A DNA stretch of 64,000 bases from Ehretia macrophylla (Eukaryota > Streptophyta > Magnoliopsida > Boraginales > Ehretiaceae): the NCBI GenBank assembly GCA_037974665.1, contig CM075778.1, forward strand, positions 10,529,001 to 10,593,000, written 5' to 3'. How positions within the stretch are numbered: position 1 is the first letter of the stretch; the number at the start of each line of letters is the position of its first letter. The translations under genes and the position numbers were made by a program. Positions 35,900-49,600 of this stretch are shown here, in pieces. The notes under the pieces were generated by a model. It was not told the DNA's origin, searched no databases, and was given only the letters and a program-made list of their open reading frames with translations.

Positions 35900-37499
35900 T
35901 GAGGAGTAGTGAAAAGACGGAAAAGGGCTTGGAAAGTAACCGAAATAACAGATATTGTGTGTTCCGTGTTGACTGTTGACCAGCAGGGAACATACGTAAT
36001 GTTACACGCGATATCCAAAGCTGATGATTTATTTAGCTAATTATAATAAAATAATATTAATAATTCATCACATAAATATATTATATATTACATTTTTCTC
36101 AAAACGGTATAATAAGAAAATCTAAGTCCGTGTCTTGTTGCTTTTGTTTTGAGTTACTAATAATTAACTATATTGTTTATTCGAGTTAATTTAAGGTGAT
36201 GATTGTGGAGACCACGAAAATTAATCTGCTTTGATTTATGGAACGTTCTATAGGTAGATTAAATTAATGCCTTAATTAACATTTGGATAAGTATTGGACA
36301 GCTGTTTAGTGGGGGTATAAATTAATATCAATGTTTCTCGAAGATAGGGACATCTGACTTTTTTTATTCAAATTAATAAATATAATAAAAGCAAGCCATT
36401 GTCCTCTTATTACATCTTAAATGTGTTTTTGCATTATAAATCAATTTCGACAAAAAAAGCACTATAAATCAATGTAATTGTATACATCACAAGAAACTTT
36501 TCACTTTTCCAAGCTAAATTGAACTCTATTTCAGAATAAAATAAAATAAAATGAGTACTTAATTTTATAGAGTGAAAAGAATACAATGTGGAGTAATGCT
36601 AGTAATGATGAATCAATATTAATTAATCGACAATAATAACGATTTTATTTATTTTTTATTCAAGGAACTTCAAAGTGATTTTGCATTACTTTAAATATTA
36701 CATACAAAAATTAATGTCCAGACTTCTCACATATCTTATAGACAACTTCCAACTAATCAAATAACACTTATAAGTTTAGGCGAGAACCGAGGTACTTCCT
36801 ATTATAGTGATGGTTTGAAAGTTTTCCTTATTATTAAAAAAAAAAAATTCACCATGAAGCTATTTTTTCTAAAAGAAAAATCCTTCAGTTCGGAAAACAA
36901 TAAGAAAAAATCCGACCAACCGCCCTCTTCACTAGTACAGCCACAATCGACATAAAACATCGGCATTTAACGTTGTAGAAGAGAATTTGTTAGTCAATAA
37001 TTAGAGTTGTTAGTCTAAGACGTTAAAATCGGACGAATCTTGTGAATCTAGTAAGCACCTAATTCTTATTAACATACACAATTTTTGAAAATGGAAACTT
37101 GTTATTTCAAGGCATTTTACCTTACAATTTTTCTTAGATAGTGTCTAGACTTGGTGCTAATATTATAATCAGAAGTTCAAGAGCTTATTTAAGATCAAGT
37201 TGCTTGGTAACTTGAAAGGGAATATAAACACGGAAAAACCAATAGCAAACAAGCTTGAATAGCTTGAGTTTTTCTTTTTCTTTTTTGGTCGTTAAAATAA
37301 AATTTTTCATTCATAAAAAAACTTAACCAATTCTCTCGTAATTTCAAATACAATATGTATATTAAAAAGTTTCAATAATAGATCAACCATTCACAGAGTA
37401 GCTTGTGTTGCTTTACAACTATTTAGTCTTTTCTTGAGGTGTGAAATCTATCCAATCTTGTCTCACAACTTGATTTGTTTATTCCAACCAAATCAAATT
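35900..37499. other. Intergenic region upstream of RSH
   Basis: AT-rich DNA without recognisable coding frames or terminal repeats. Confidence 0.5.
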
Positions 37500-37930
37500 A
37501 AATCTTGTCCCATTAAATAAAGTCGGCTATATGAATTATGCGACGTCATTCTTTTCTGTCGAGAGTCATCTCCTCTATGAGATCTATGTACACGAGATCT
37601 CGTCTAATTGTCTCCGTTTAAATAATCTTAGGTTTACCTCTACCCCTCTTATGGTATATTATTTCTAAACATTCGCACCTTCTAACAGGCGGCTCAACAT
37701 GTCTTCTTCTTACGTGGCCAAATCATCTCAGATGATTTTTCCTCATCTTATCCTTAATCAGGGTCACTCTTACTCTTTCACGTATCACCTCGTTCATAAT
37801 CTTGTCCTTCCTAGTTTTGCTACACATCCATCTCAACATTTTCATCTCAGCCACCGATATTTTATGAACATGTTGATATTTTACTACCCAACACTTCGAA
37901 CCATATAATATAGCAGGCCTAATAGCTATT
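37500..37930 (-). pseudogene. RTE-type LINE reverse-transcriptase C-terminal remnant
   Basis: On the minus strand from about 37905: YGSKCWVVKYQHVHKISVAE, then MKMLRWMCSKTRKDKI, NEVIRERVRVTLIKDKMRKN, a stop, FGHVRRRHVEPPVRRCE and KRGRGKPK..TETIRRDL, ending EMTLDRKE*RRIIHIADFI. This order is the conserved tail of plant RTE-like non-LTR retrotransposons. Two or more stops show it is inactive. No upstream RT core is seen, so it is 5'-truncated. Confidence 0.82.
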
Positions 37931-38864
37931 TTATAAAATTTCTTTTTTAATTTAAGTGGTATTTTTTAATCACACAAAATTCTTGATGAATTTGTTTATT
38001 CAACAAAAAAAAAAACTTCATTTGTTTATGGTATGAAATCATTATGGACGTGACCAAAAAATAAATCATTGCGGACAAAGAAAAGTATGTAACTTTGACG
38101 AAAGGAAGAAGAAAAGTATGTGACGATAAGAGAACACTCTCCTTTTTTATTTTTTGTCAAGATATCTAGAACACCCTCCAATAACGCTGATATAACATAA
38201 CGCGATAACTTAATTAGTGCTTTTTAGTATCATGTGGGCCGCCGCCTATATATATAAAGTATATATATCATGTCGGCATTTTTTTTTTTGTCAAGCATGT
38301 GGGAAGATTAAAGTCTAGTAATTAAATATATGGAGCATTCCACGAGAAACCCATGTCTGTTTTTTCTTTTTTCTTTTTTCTAAATGAGAAACTCATTTTT
38401 TTTTTTTTAAAAAGATAGTTGTATTAACATAATATTAAAAGATACAACTAAAGAGTCAAAACACTACAATTCAAAAAAAAAGAAAACAAATACAAACCCA
38501 CAACAAAGTTGAACGACACAAATCCTAATCTTAACAGTGAACAACAATACTAGAAGAAACCCATGTCCATAATATACAAATTGATGCTTGCAAATTAACT
38601 TCCTAAATTGCATCACTACGTTTACAAAAGTTAAAAAAGAAAATTGCATCACTACGTGATTTCGTTTGCATAACACAACTACGAAAGTTTCGTGAAGAAG
38701 TCAATTTTCTAAAGCGAGTTTTATTAATTTTTATATCTATTTAATTTGAATCATGTCTCTCTATATAAAATTATATGCTTAAATTTAATACTCCTAATAT
38801 AAATCGATAGACTCATACCCTAACAAGGAAAAAGAAAAAAATGTACACACACTCATTTGCTCTG

Positions 38865-39180
38865 TTTGGCGTACCTGTAAAATTTTAGCTTTAAAATTAT
38901 AGAGTTTTTATTAGTAGAGCTTTTGTTAGAAGTGTTGTTGAATAAAAGCGTTGATTGTTTGACATATATTAAGCAATGTTGGACTTTTAAAAATTTTAAG
39001 GATAATGTTACACTTTCAACAATAGGAAATGGTATATTTAAGAAAAAAAATAAAAATAACTTCCTGTATTATGTAAAAATAGTTTCGCAAAAAAAAAATT
39101 TCAATTTGAAACTTCTTATTTTTTAAATTTTTTTAACTTCAATTTTTATTCAAATTTTTTAAAAAAAATAGATCTTTAAG
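38865..39180 (+). repeat. Dispersed CTCTGTTT repeat, copy A
   Basis: CTCTGTTTGGCGTACCTG.AAAATTTTAGCTTTA...AGAGTTTT...GTTG(A)A.AAAAG.CGTT..TTGTT..ATAT recurs in inverted orientation at 43615-43915. Non-coding; probably a small non-autonomous element. Confidence 0.6.
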
Positions 39181-39599
39181 TTTCTAAATTTACAAAGTAC
39201 ACTTTGAAATATTTAAAAATTAGGATAAACGGATATATACATTTCGATATTTTCTTCCATTGTGTCGAGGATGTCGTCGACTCCATAGTTTGGCAACTTG
39301 GAAAGTGGGTCCCATGTATTGATATTTTCTTCCATTGTCACGTTTTTTTTTTTTTTTTTTTTTTGTCAATTCATTGTCACGTTTAGTGGGGGCGTTTCCA
39401 AAAAAAAAAATGCACCCCCATAGGCCATAACCAGTGGTCTCATATTAGGAATCCACAGAATCTTTCAATATCCTGATTTACAAAGCTTGGATTCCACAAA
39501 TATATCTTGACCAAGAAAAAAAAAAAAAAATTCCACAAATATACACCCAATAAATATCTATTATTTTTCCTTTTTTTATATTCCCAACAGATATTATCA

Positions 39600-39830
39600 A
39601 TTGATTTTAAGGCTTGTTTTATCAAGTAGAAATCATGTTGGTTACATATTTTGGGAAACAAATAAATTTTATGAAATTTATTTACTTGTATTTGGAAGTA
39701 CCTTTCAAAAATTAAAAAACCAAGATCTTGAGTTTCCTCAAAGTTACCCAAATTAGGTAGAATTTGTAAATTCAAATCTACCAAATTAGCCGCTCATTTT
39801 TTGAGGACAAAATTGTTTTTTAAGTTTTCT
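39600..39830 (+). repeat. Dispersed repeat family, copy 2
   Basis: Same order of motifs as 18895-19110: AAATTTATTTACTTGTATTTGGAAG, CAAGATCTTGAG-type middle, ACCAAATTAGCCGCTCATTTT and a TTTTTGAGGACAAAATT end. Confidence 0.6.
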
Positions 39831-40299
39831 TCTCATTTTTAATGTTATTATTCTTCCCCTCTTGTCGATCTACTCCTCTCTTGCTCTCACTCCTTCTCCA
39901 ATTACTTCTTTTCTTCTATTTTAAAGTTCCAAACAAGAGAACTTATTATTTATAAATCAAATGAATTTCACACCTTACTCTGTTAGTAACATTAATTGTG
40001 CTTGCACCTCGACATTGGCAAAAAAAGAAAAAAGAAAAAAAAAGGTAACACAACTAATCCATCATATGCTTGTCATTTACTTATTTGCGGCAATTTTCTT
40101 CTTTATTTCTTCCAGAAAGTGAAACAAATTACACAACAAAACAAGTAGCATCGATAAATTTCTACAACTGACTTGTATTTTTTTTAAATTTTCTTTTTGT
40201 GTTAACGGCATCTATTTAATGAGATGAAACTTAAAGTTAAATTAGCTTCCATAAGGTATAAAAAGTAATATTGGCACTCTGCATTTATAGTGCGCAGGC

Positions 40300-40420
40300 A
40301 ATGAATTTTTTTATTTTATTTAAAAAATTTAAAATAATATAACATAATTAATAAAATTCAAACACGTAACTTTTCCCATACTGCAAAGTAATTTTACTAG
40401 TGAAGTAAAGCCCTAGAGGG
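40300..40420 (-). repeat. Probable tRNA-derived SINE
   Basis: On the minus strand, CTTCACTAGTAAAATTAC (A-box region) is followed about 35 bp later by GTTACGTGTTTGAATTTTAT (B-box-like) and then an A/T-rich tail. No target duplication was resolved. Confidence 0.42.
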
Positions 40421-40750
40421 GAGTTGAATTTCTGTCTGCATATTTCTAGATGTTTTGGGGGGAAGTTCTCAAGTCTACAAAGACATGATAAGGACTCAAT
40501 CTATTTTTTTGGAGAAATCTTTTGGTCTTGGTGGACAATCATACAACAACTGATGGGGGTGTGAGAAACACGTGGAATGGTCTAAGCAGCCATCAGAGGT
40601 CAGCAATGACAGCAAGCATTTTTTCTCGACGGCTTTGGCTATTGATTAAGCACCATAGAGCCAACACTTGGGCCCATTTAGAATATGCTAAGCCCTCTTT
40701 TCCTTTTTCTTTTTCTATGACAAGATATTTACTTTTACTATGATCGTATT

Positions 40751-40940
40751 AATTTTTTTAAAGTTATAAATTTTATAATAAAACAGTATATGATTTTGAT
40801 GAGATAAAAAAAAATATTTGTAATTAAAATATATTTAAATTTAAAAATTTTTTTAAAGTTATAAATTTTATAATAAAACAGTATATGATTTTGATGAGAT
40901 AAAAAAAAATATTTGTAATTAAAATATATTTAAATTTAAA
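40751..40940. repeat. Perfect 95-bp tandem duplication
   Basis: Units 40751-40845 and 40846-40940 appear identical, each starting AATTTTTTTAAAGTTATAAA and ending AAATTTAAA. A second short pair, GAATCAAAATCCGATCA, follows at about 40956 and 40978. Confidence 0.93.
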
Positions 40941-41189
40941 AATTTTAATCACAGCGAATCAAAATCCGATCAACATGGAATCAAAATCCGATCACCTCGC
41001 ATATAAGTACACACTATTATGCTCTTTTTTCTTTTTTGGGAGAAAAGGGTCGCATTCATCTGTTTACCTATAAACTCTAGTCTCCTTGGTTTCTGTCCAA
41101 GTATGAGACACGTGTTGTTTGTCGGATTGTCCAAGTTTGAGAAAAGTTATTTGGTATTTTTCACCATCTTTATAAGCTACAAATTTCCA

Positions 41190-41223
41190 CCCCCCGCCCC
41201 CCCCCCCCCCCCCCCCCCTCCCC
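41190..41223. repeat. Poly-C tract
   Basis: A run of about 30 nearly uninterrupted C residues, with one G, in otherwise AT-rich DNA. Assembly across it may be unreliable. Confidence 0.9.
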
Positions 41224-41369
41224 TCCTCTTAACTTTTTAGTATGGGAGACTCATGATTTGCTTATTTTCTCCTCGACGAATCAATTGTAAGCTTCACTTT
41301 TGGAGCAAATTCTTCGTTTTAGTCACAAACTTGGACAATCCGACAAAATAACTTTTTTTAACCAAATAA

Positions 41370-41610
41370 TTTTAACATAATGTTTAAAACAAATAAATTT
41401 TATAAAATTTTGTAAAATTTATTTGTGAATCTAACTCATTGTATTTGGAAGCACCTTGTTAAAAAATTAAAAATTAAAAATTAAAAATTTGTAAATCCTG
41501 AATTTATTTAAATTTTACTTAAATTCTTACTCAGGAGTTGAAATTTATAATTTCAAGTCACCAAATTAGTTGCTCAATTTTTAAAAACTAAAGTACCTCA
41601 TGTGCACCAA
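41370..41610 (+). repeat. Dispersed repeat family, copy 3
   Basis: Shares GTATTTGGAAGCACCTTGTT, a AAAAATTAAAAATTAAAAATT run, TTTACTTAAATTCTTACTCA and CACCAAATTAGTTGCTCAATT with copies at 18895 and 39600. Confidence 0.6.
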
Positions 41611-42539
41611 ATGTGAATTTCCAAATTTTTTTGCTTAAATAAAGAATTTTTTAAACAAAAATACCCTTAACTCAAAATATTTTTTTTCTTCTATCTCTAT
41701 ATACCCACTGTTTCACCAAAAAAAAAAAAAAGAATTGAACCCCGCATCATCGTCCTCAACACCCTCTCCCCCCATCAGCCCACCCCCACCCCGTTAGACC
41801 CCCAACCTCACCCCTATGTATATGTTTTTTTTTTTTTTGTCTTGTATTTTTGTATATATATATATGTGTGTGTGTGTGTGTTTGTATATATATGTATATA
41901 CATATTTTGTTTCTTTTTGTTTTGTGTGGTATATGTGTGTGTGTATATACAAATTTTCATGAAATTCATTTATAAATCAAATGAATTCAACATCACAAGT
42001 GTTTCCAAACACTCTAAGAGTTTTTTTTTTTTGTTGAGAATGTGATTCATATTTTTTATAGGTGTAATAAATACCCAATTACATCGCAAATGTTTTACTC
42101 TAAAATTGTTTGCATTTATCCAGTAAGCAATGGGAGGATTATTAACCATATATTAACCAAGGGGACTTGGATTCTTTCCTCTACTTTTTCCCTTATTTAC
42201 TAAACAAAATGTATTATGGGCTACCAGATTTGAGTTTTTGAAATCTCAACCATTTATTTGTAATTTTTTTAACTATCTTTTTTACAACTGAATTTCAAAA
42301 ATGGATGATTGAAATTTAAAAAAATCAAATCTCAAAACCCAAAATATACCTAATGTAATAGATGAGAAAAAAAATAAAGGAGAACATCCAAACCTCAACC
42401 AAGGACACTTCATTTACTTAACTCTTTTGCTTCTTGGATTTGTGTAGGGTGAATCGGAACAATCCTTAGGGCCTCTTATACACCACAATAAGAATACTCG
42501 TGTCGTTTACCATAAAACATGATAAACTCTTAGTTTTTA

Positions 42540-42672
42540 TTTATTTATTTATTTATTTTAATTGATATTTAGAAGTTAATATTACATCATTTAAGATGTT
42601 AATTTCAAGAATTAATCTTGAAATCTATCGCACTTAAAACTAAGATACCAATAGACCAAATGCCTAGTGGCT
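42540..42672 (-). mobile_element. SINE with 18-bp target-site duplication
   Basis: A perfect 18-bp direct repeat ATAAACTCTTAGTTTTTA flanks a 133-bp insert (42522-42539 and 42673-42690). Read on the minus strand the insert starts AGCCACTAGGCA, has a pol III A-box-like TTGGTCTATTGGTATC, and ends in (TAAA)n, seen as TTTATTTATTTA at 42540. Long perfect duplications and a simple A-rich tail are the marks of LINE-mobilised SINEs. The B box is degenerate. Confidence 0.8.
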
Positions 42673-42744
42673 ATAAACTCTTAGTTTTTAGAACCCCATG
42701 GATGTTATTTGCTAACATATTAGATATAAGATTTCTTTATATTC

Positions 42745-42880
42745 GTGAGTATTAGCTCAATCTAATTGAGTTGACAAGGACGTACAATAGAGAGAGAAGA
42801 TTGTTAGTATAGAAAAGTTTTATCTTGTAATCGAATCACATAAATTGACCCAAAAAAAATTAAACAAAAAAATCACATAA
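42745..42880 (+). repeat. Probable second SINE
   Basis: TATTAGCTCAATCTAATTGA (A-box region), then GTAATCGAATCACA (B-box-like) about 60 bp on, then an A-rich tail from 42851. It resembles tRNA-derived SINEs; the target duplication is not resolved. Confidence 0.5.
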
Positions 42881-43614
42881 ATTTTAATTTGCATCCATAA
42901 TTTCTAATTTATTCTTCGTTCTAATCTAATACCCATAATTTTAACACTTAAACCATTCAAAACTGTATCTATAAAACCACACAAACGATTGGACAAATGG
43001 AAGCATCATAGAATCTTCTTAACAGACCCTTTTCTTGACTGGGAGAAATGTCGTCTTGTTCCGGCCAGGGACGCTGTTTTGACTGCCGACTCACTTTCTC
43101 ACCGTACGGTGGGAATCAGTCAGAAGGTTCATCACGTCAAATAGGAGTCAAACTCGTGAAACTCCGTTTCACATTGATTATGTATGAGATTTGTGTTTAA
43201 TGTATAATTACGTAAATTTTTTACTATTATCAATATAGATTTTAAATATTTTAAATTAATTAATTAGATTCAATGTATTAATAAATTAGTTATTGAATTT
43301 AAATCGTTTACAAAATTAATTGTGCAAAATTTTCAGATAATCAAAGTTTTAACGTTAGAAATGTGGCAAAGAATCTGAACAAGTGATGGTTGTGGACTTG
43401 TCTCCACCTTCTCGATGGAAGAAAAGTCGCTAGTAGGAAAGTTTACTAGTATTCTCCTTTAAGCAATACTAAATATTATCCGCCTTCAATTATTCGTTGT
43501 CATAAAATGTTCTTCAGTCTAGCATGTGACCTCTTATTTATCTATTCTTTTAGGTCTATTTGCTCTAGTTTTTAAATATTTAAAAATATTTTTTTATAAA
43601 TTTAGAAATTGAAA

Positions 43615-43915
43615 TTAACTTGTTTGATTCATTTCTGAAACAATTTTTAAATAAAAGCTGAAGTTAAAAACAAGAAGCTTTAAATTGAAACTTTTCAAAA
43701 AAAACTTTTGCGAAACTCTTTTTACATAATACGGAAGTTATTTTTCTTTTTCTTTCTCAAATATACCCCTCTATATTTTTAAAATTTTAATATTTTATAA
43801 AAGTCCAACATTATATAACAATTAACGACTTTTGTTCAACAAGACTTTTAAAACTCTACAGCTGAAAGTTCTAAAGCTAAAATTTCACATAGACAAAACA
43901 GAGTTTTAATAGTTA
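43615..43915 (-). repeat. Dispersed CTCTGTTT repeat, copy B, inverted
   Basis: Reverse complement begins CTCTGTTTTGTCTATGTGAA and continues ATTTTAGCTTTAGAAC..., matching copy A at 38865. The two copies are 4.4 kb apart and could form a very long, imperfect inverted repeat. Confidence 0.6.
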
Positions 43916-46673
43916 GTCCAATCGTTGAATTACAATAACCTCTAATTTGCCTTTAAGGGAATCAAATCTACTTATACGTTATAAAAGAGAGTTATTAGAT
44001 CACTCGACCAATTGACAAAAACTAATACTACTCTTAATAAATTATTAAGAGCATGCTATATATACTACTCATTGCCTACGAGAAATTTTTTACGACAATT
44101 TACGGGGATTACAAAAAAATTCATTCCAGAGATTCCTGCTAATATAACCTATGCAAGAATTTGCTTCGATATAACTTTCATTTATAATGCAGAAACACCA
44201 TTTAAAATAAATCTAAAAATGGATTAATAGTCTCTGAACTACTGTGTGTTGTGAAAAAAATAATAAAAAATATATATAAACTTCACGTATAAATGAGACC
44301 CACATCAAGGTGGAGTCCACGGAATTTATTTTTAGCCTACCCCACTTCTTTAATAATCATTTTAGTGAGTATTGCTTGAACACGATTACTTAGCGATCAC
44401 AGAACAATTCAGCAATTGACCAAGAGTAACTTGAGATGAAATGTTGTGAATGGGCTTAAATTCATTTTAGAAAGTATTGCTTGTTGTGTTGCGTAGGAGG
44501 AATGTGCTGAGAAGCGTGGAAGGTAGTGTTTTGCTTATGCATGAGTGTGGAACGCCAAACAGGAACAATTACATTACGTCCTTGGATTTTCGCAACTCTT
44601 TTTGGCCAAGTTCGGGATAGGGACGTGGTCATGGGCACGTTTTTTTCTTTTGGAGGGAACTCAACTGGCAAAATTCGATCATTGGATTATTCGACAGAAT
44701 TTGATCACTAACTGATAAACTTCCGAATTCAGCATAGCACCACTCTACATGCACTAGATCAGTAAAAGGCAGAACTTCAAAACAGTAGAGAGTATTAAAT
44801 CCGTAACTTTACATGAGCAATTTCACTCCACTAGTGATGGACCATGCCCCTGGAAGCGTGGTCATGGGCACGTTGCATTAAAGATGGCAACGCACGAGGA
44901 ATGTTGGCTCACTTAGTTTGGGAAATTAAAACCTCAAAGGCCATAGGCTATTTTTCTTAATCGTGACATTTTCCAATAGCTTATCTTTATCAAACCTCAC
45001 TGGCGAACACATAATTGGGTCTCTCTATTGCACTATGCTTGGGTTTATTTTTTATGAGAAAAAATGTTACTCCACCCCCAATTAGAGATAATAGGAAGGA
45101 AAGACTGATGAATAAAATGTCCCAATCGACCGGGATGAGAAAAAAATATATATATTTAAGTAATTTTTCATTCAATATTCTCTTTTCATTTCCTTCTCCA
45201 ATCTTAAAAAATAATAATAATGAAAATCTGATCCTTTCTTTTCTTTGTCTTCTTGCAATCCCAACAAGGAAACCACCCCATTTCTTTCATTTATGATTTT
45301 TTAAGAGATGAATTCTGGACCGTAATACAATACGTACCTCCCTTTCCCACCCCTCACGAATCCAAACACACTGTATGTCATCCAGAGGTAATTCACCAAA
45401 AGCAAAAGCAGGATTTGGTATTAAATCTAGGCCTTTACCTTTAGACCGATGCATAAACCTAAGACAAGGGGCATGTGGCCACCACTATTCTGCACAACAC
45501 ATTGCTGGGCTTGATTAAGATGGCAACACAATCAAATGCGTCCTCCTGCCTCAAGACCCACTACTACTTATTCACATGCAATATACGGAAACAGCAAATA
45601 ATATCTTCTCTTGGTTCACCCATTCTTTTACAGAATGTCGGGACGTCCCGGACGCTTTTTAAAGAAACCCATGAACCAAGACATGAAACACATGCGGGGC
45701 CCAAGCGCCACATACATCAACCGTTTTGTACTGCTGCCCATTGGTTCGCTGAGATCTTAAATGGTACCTAAGTATTAAGATTATTGACATGACTCCAAGA
45801 TGTTAATCTTGAAAACCTATAAAGAATTAGTCAAAAATGTGAACAAAATTTCTCAAATTAGAAAATGAACATTCTTTGAGTTTGTCTACTCTATTTCTAC
45901 TCCTTTCTACCCTTCTAGCAGGCTACAAAACAATATTACCAAGAAAAAGGGCCTATTATGGCTATATTTTCACAATCAATCACAAAAATGGAAAAATGAC
46001 ATTAAAAAACTATTATGGAGAACAAACCACTCCAAAAAAATGAAGTACCACAAAACTGTGCTTCATGACATCGGTAGTCCAAGATCTTCCGTTGTAGACA
46101 ACAAAATCTGAACCACATTCCTCTCTGGGCCTTGAAGGCACTCGAACAACAACATGATTGATCAGCTCCGAACGGAACTCAGATTTCTTTTAGATGCAAA
46201 ATAAGCCAAGCTCAGGGTAAGTTGCCAATTATGAAGATATGTATATAGACAAGCACCCTTGTGGAGCCAGAATATGCCCAGCTCAATAACCAAGTGAAAG
46301 TGTATATTTAAAGAGCCGCTTTGGGAAATTTACACCTGTCATCAGAGGGGAAACAGATCACAAGTTTTTAAGGGTATTATCCTGAGGACACTGCCTGGCT
46401 AAAGTGGTGTAGTAATTGGGCGCAACTATAAATACCTCATCGTCTATGAATAAGCAAAAAGAAGTAATATTTACAGTGACGAGAGCCCTGCAATACACAA
46501 TCATCAGTGCACCAACTGTAAGTCTGTAAGTGAGCTTTGAAGAGGCAACAAAATTTGATAAAAGATGCATGGAGAAGTACACACCTTTGGTGATAAAAAA
46601 TGGACCAGCAAAACCAGTTACAAAATGACAGTTCAACATCTGAGTAGCGATTAATATTCCATCTGTGAAGATG
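43916..46673. other. Intergenic, no gene seen
   Basis: No recognisable protein in any frame. The last few hundred bases before 46673 probably contain the exportin-T 3' UTR. Confidence 0.5.
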
Positions 46674-49600
46674 TTATCTGAAAACCAAGCTACCATTTTG
46701 CTGTTGTCTCAAATTCTCAACGAATGACAGGTAGAATGATTTTAGTGCCCTAATGTCGTTAGCCTGGCAACAAAAAAAATTCAAGGGCAAAGCAGTAAGT
46801 ACCTCATCTGAATTGCAGATGAAAATTATACAATTGAAAGCTCATAGCTGTGCTCATAGTTCTTAGATCCAATCGTACCAAAACAATCAAAATAATTATT
46901 TTGTAAAGCACCTAGGAATTTAGTCTAGGAATAGGCTTAAGAGGTGTTTGGCCTAACTTAAAAGTTGGTCAAAAGAGCTTATAAGCACCGAGATATTAGT
47001 AAGAGCCAAACCAACTTGTTTGTTAGTTGTGCGTATGAGCAAATGCCTACAAGCACCTCTGCGTATTCTGAAACTACCTCCACCCTTCTCTCTCTCTCTC
47101 TCTCTTTTTTCTTTTCCCAATTTTTCACTTACAAGCATTAATTTGAGCAACACCCTTTTCCCATGGTAGAACATGGGCTCCATGTGCATTAGGAGAGTAA
47201 ATCAAAATTCTGAGGACACAGAACCGATAAAGAGTAACACAGAATAAAGATCAGGATTCAATAGTCCTGTCACTGAAAATGATTAAGGCTCTGCAAATTG
47301 TATGTCAATTTCTAGCACCAAAAGGATTGGGATTCTAAAGAAATTTCTCTCACCGTCCGCAAACCGGATATTTTGGACAGAGACAACCAATTTTTGTCCC
47401 ATGTGAAAATAAAAAAATTGGAGAAAAATCCAATTTTTAATAGGGAAATCAACTACTTAAATTATCTCGCCAAACTAAGACTCTCACCTGCAACTTCTGG
47501 CAATAGTCCTCAGCCAGATCTTGAGGGCAATGCGCAGATGGGAAACCCTTCGATACAAAATGAACTAAAAAATCATCGCCAAATGTCTCATACATGATCT
47601 TTTGAGCCAATACGATCTCACCAAACAGAGCAAGCTGCAATACAAATCCCAAACAAACAAACAGGAAAATTAGTCAACACAGAGTACGTAAACTTTTATG
47701 TACAAGCATACAAATGCTATGTCTCTCTCACCCAAACCCGTTCCTGCTTATGGTTTGTTTAGTTACAAATATATCTTCTTGGGTGGGGGACAGGAGAGGG
47801 GAGACGTAAAAAGCTCCCCTAAAATTCAGTATCATAATAATGAAATAAAGTTTTAAAACTGTTTTGAATCTTAACATGATTCCTGGTGTCAATATACATT
47901 TAACATTGTAACTTACAGTATTTGCATCACGGAAATCAAAGGATTTGTCAAGCACACTGTACAGACAACAATTTGTAGCAAATGCCTCAATCACAAAATT
48001 TTGGAAGCCTGGCACCTGGAAAAATGGCAAAAACTTTTTTAATTTAGCATAGCAAAATTCTGAAGCTCTAGCACAAGATCAAGTTACCATTACCTTTTCT
48101 TCACCATTATGCCCGGTGCACCAGTCTTTAATTAGCCTAATAAATATTTGAACGCATGCCTGAATGTACAAACATTATAAGATTCTAGCTCCAACATTTA
48201 TACAACAGACATCTTCCAGGTGCAACTAACACCGTGAATCAAAGTCAAAAGCAATCTAATATTCAAGCTGTAATACAAACCTTCCTGACAAGAATGTCTT
48301 TATGATTGCAAGATGCATACAACAGCATCTGCATCATCGGTTCCAAATAGCCCTGACTTTTAGGGTGAAGGAAAACAGATGACAGATCATGTGTGGCAAT
48401 CACATGAAGAAATGTATAGAATGTGCGTTGAAGCTCTTGCAATTCCCGGATTTCCTAAAAAGAAATAGGCCATTATCAGACATTCATGAATCAAGTCATG
48501 ATATTGCATCTAACAGAAAGATAATTAGGAACTTAATATTCTTGTGAACTTTGGAAGCTCCAAGTGCAAAAAGTGTAGCAAGAATGCTAATGATAACATC
48601 CCAACTGCAATAAACATGATGGTTGAACAAGTTGTACTTCAACAAAATTCTGACCACCACACCAAGTGTCTCAGATTTCAGAACAATTTGAAGAAGCACT
48701 ATACTTCACATGCACCACCGAAATTACAAAGATTAGTCCACAAATATATGTATCAAGACCTGAACAAGTTCACATACCTCGGTATTGCCACCAGGTCCTG
48801 AGGGAATAACATCCCTTGGGAGAATATTGAATATCCTACTCGCAATAGCAGGATATACTTCTTCCAGTATGTCGTGGACCGCTGTATTGAATTTGCAGAT
48901 GAGCTGATTAAGCAACACCAGAAAATCTACCAGTTCTTTTGGCTGCAATGACAAAATAAGAATAACTAAGACCCCAACTTCACAATAGACTAACAAATGG
49001 TCCAGAAGGAAAAAGATATTCAAGTTAAACACAAGATGGAAGAAGCAGTTCATATTTTTGTGTCAAACCTACTACATGCATTCAAGGTGCTAAATAATCC
49101 CTCGCCCTGCATAGAGCTGTAAATAAGCCACACTGAGCCGATCTTTGAATTTGGAACTTAGCTTGTTTACTTAACAGCCTGATATGTGTTTGTTCAAACT
49201 GGCTCATGCAAAAGTTCGAGGCCTTGATTTGTAGCTTAAGAAGTTTATATATAGCTATATTTCATAAGATACAAGACACACACAGTCAACCATACAGGCA
49301 CACAGACTAAAATGTATATGAAATTGTTTTTATTATTTGTTCTCACACAGTATATAAAAAGGCGTACGGCGCACTGAGACGCTAGGGGGTCCCTAGTGCC
49401 TAGGTGCAAGGCGAAGGCGCGTGCCTTAGCGAAGTGAGGCGCATTTTTTATATTATGAAAAATAAGCTATGAAATCAAAAAATTATGTAAGATACTAAGA
49501 TAGAAGCTTTAATTAGATAATACTTTAACCAAAGAACGTCTAAAAGATATATATATTCATCAAAAAGCATTACATTATATATCATCAGCATTATCTAATC

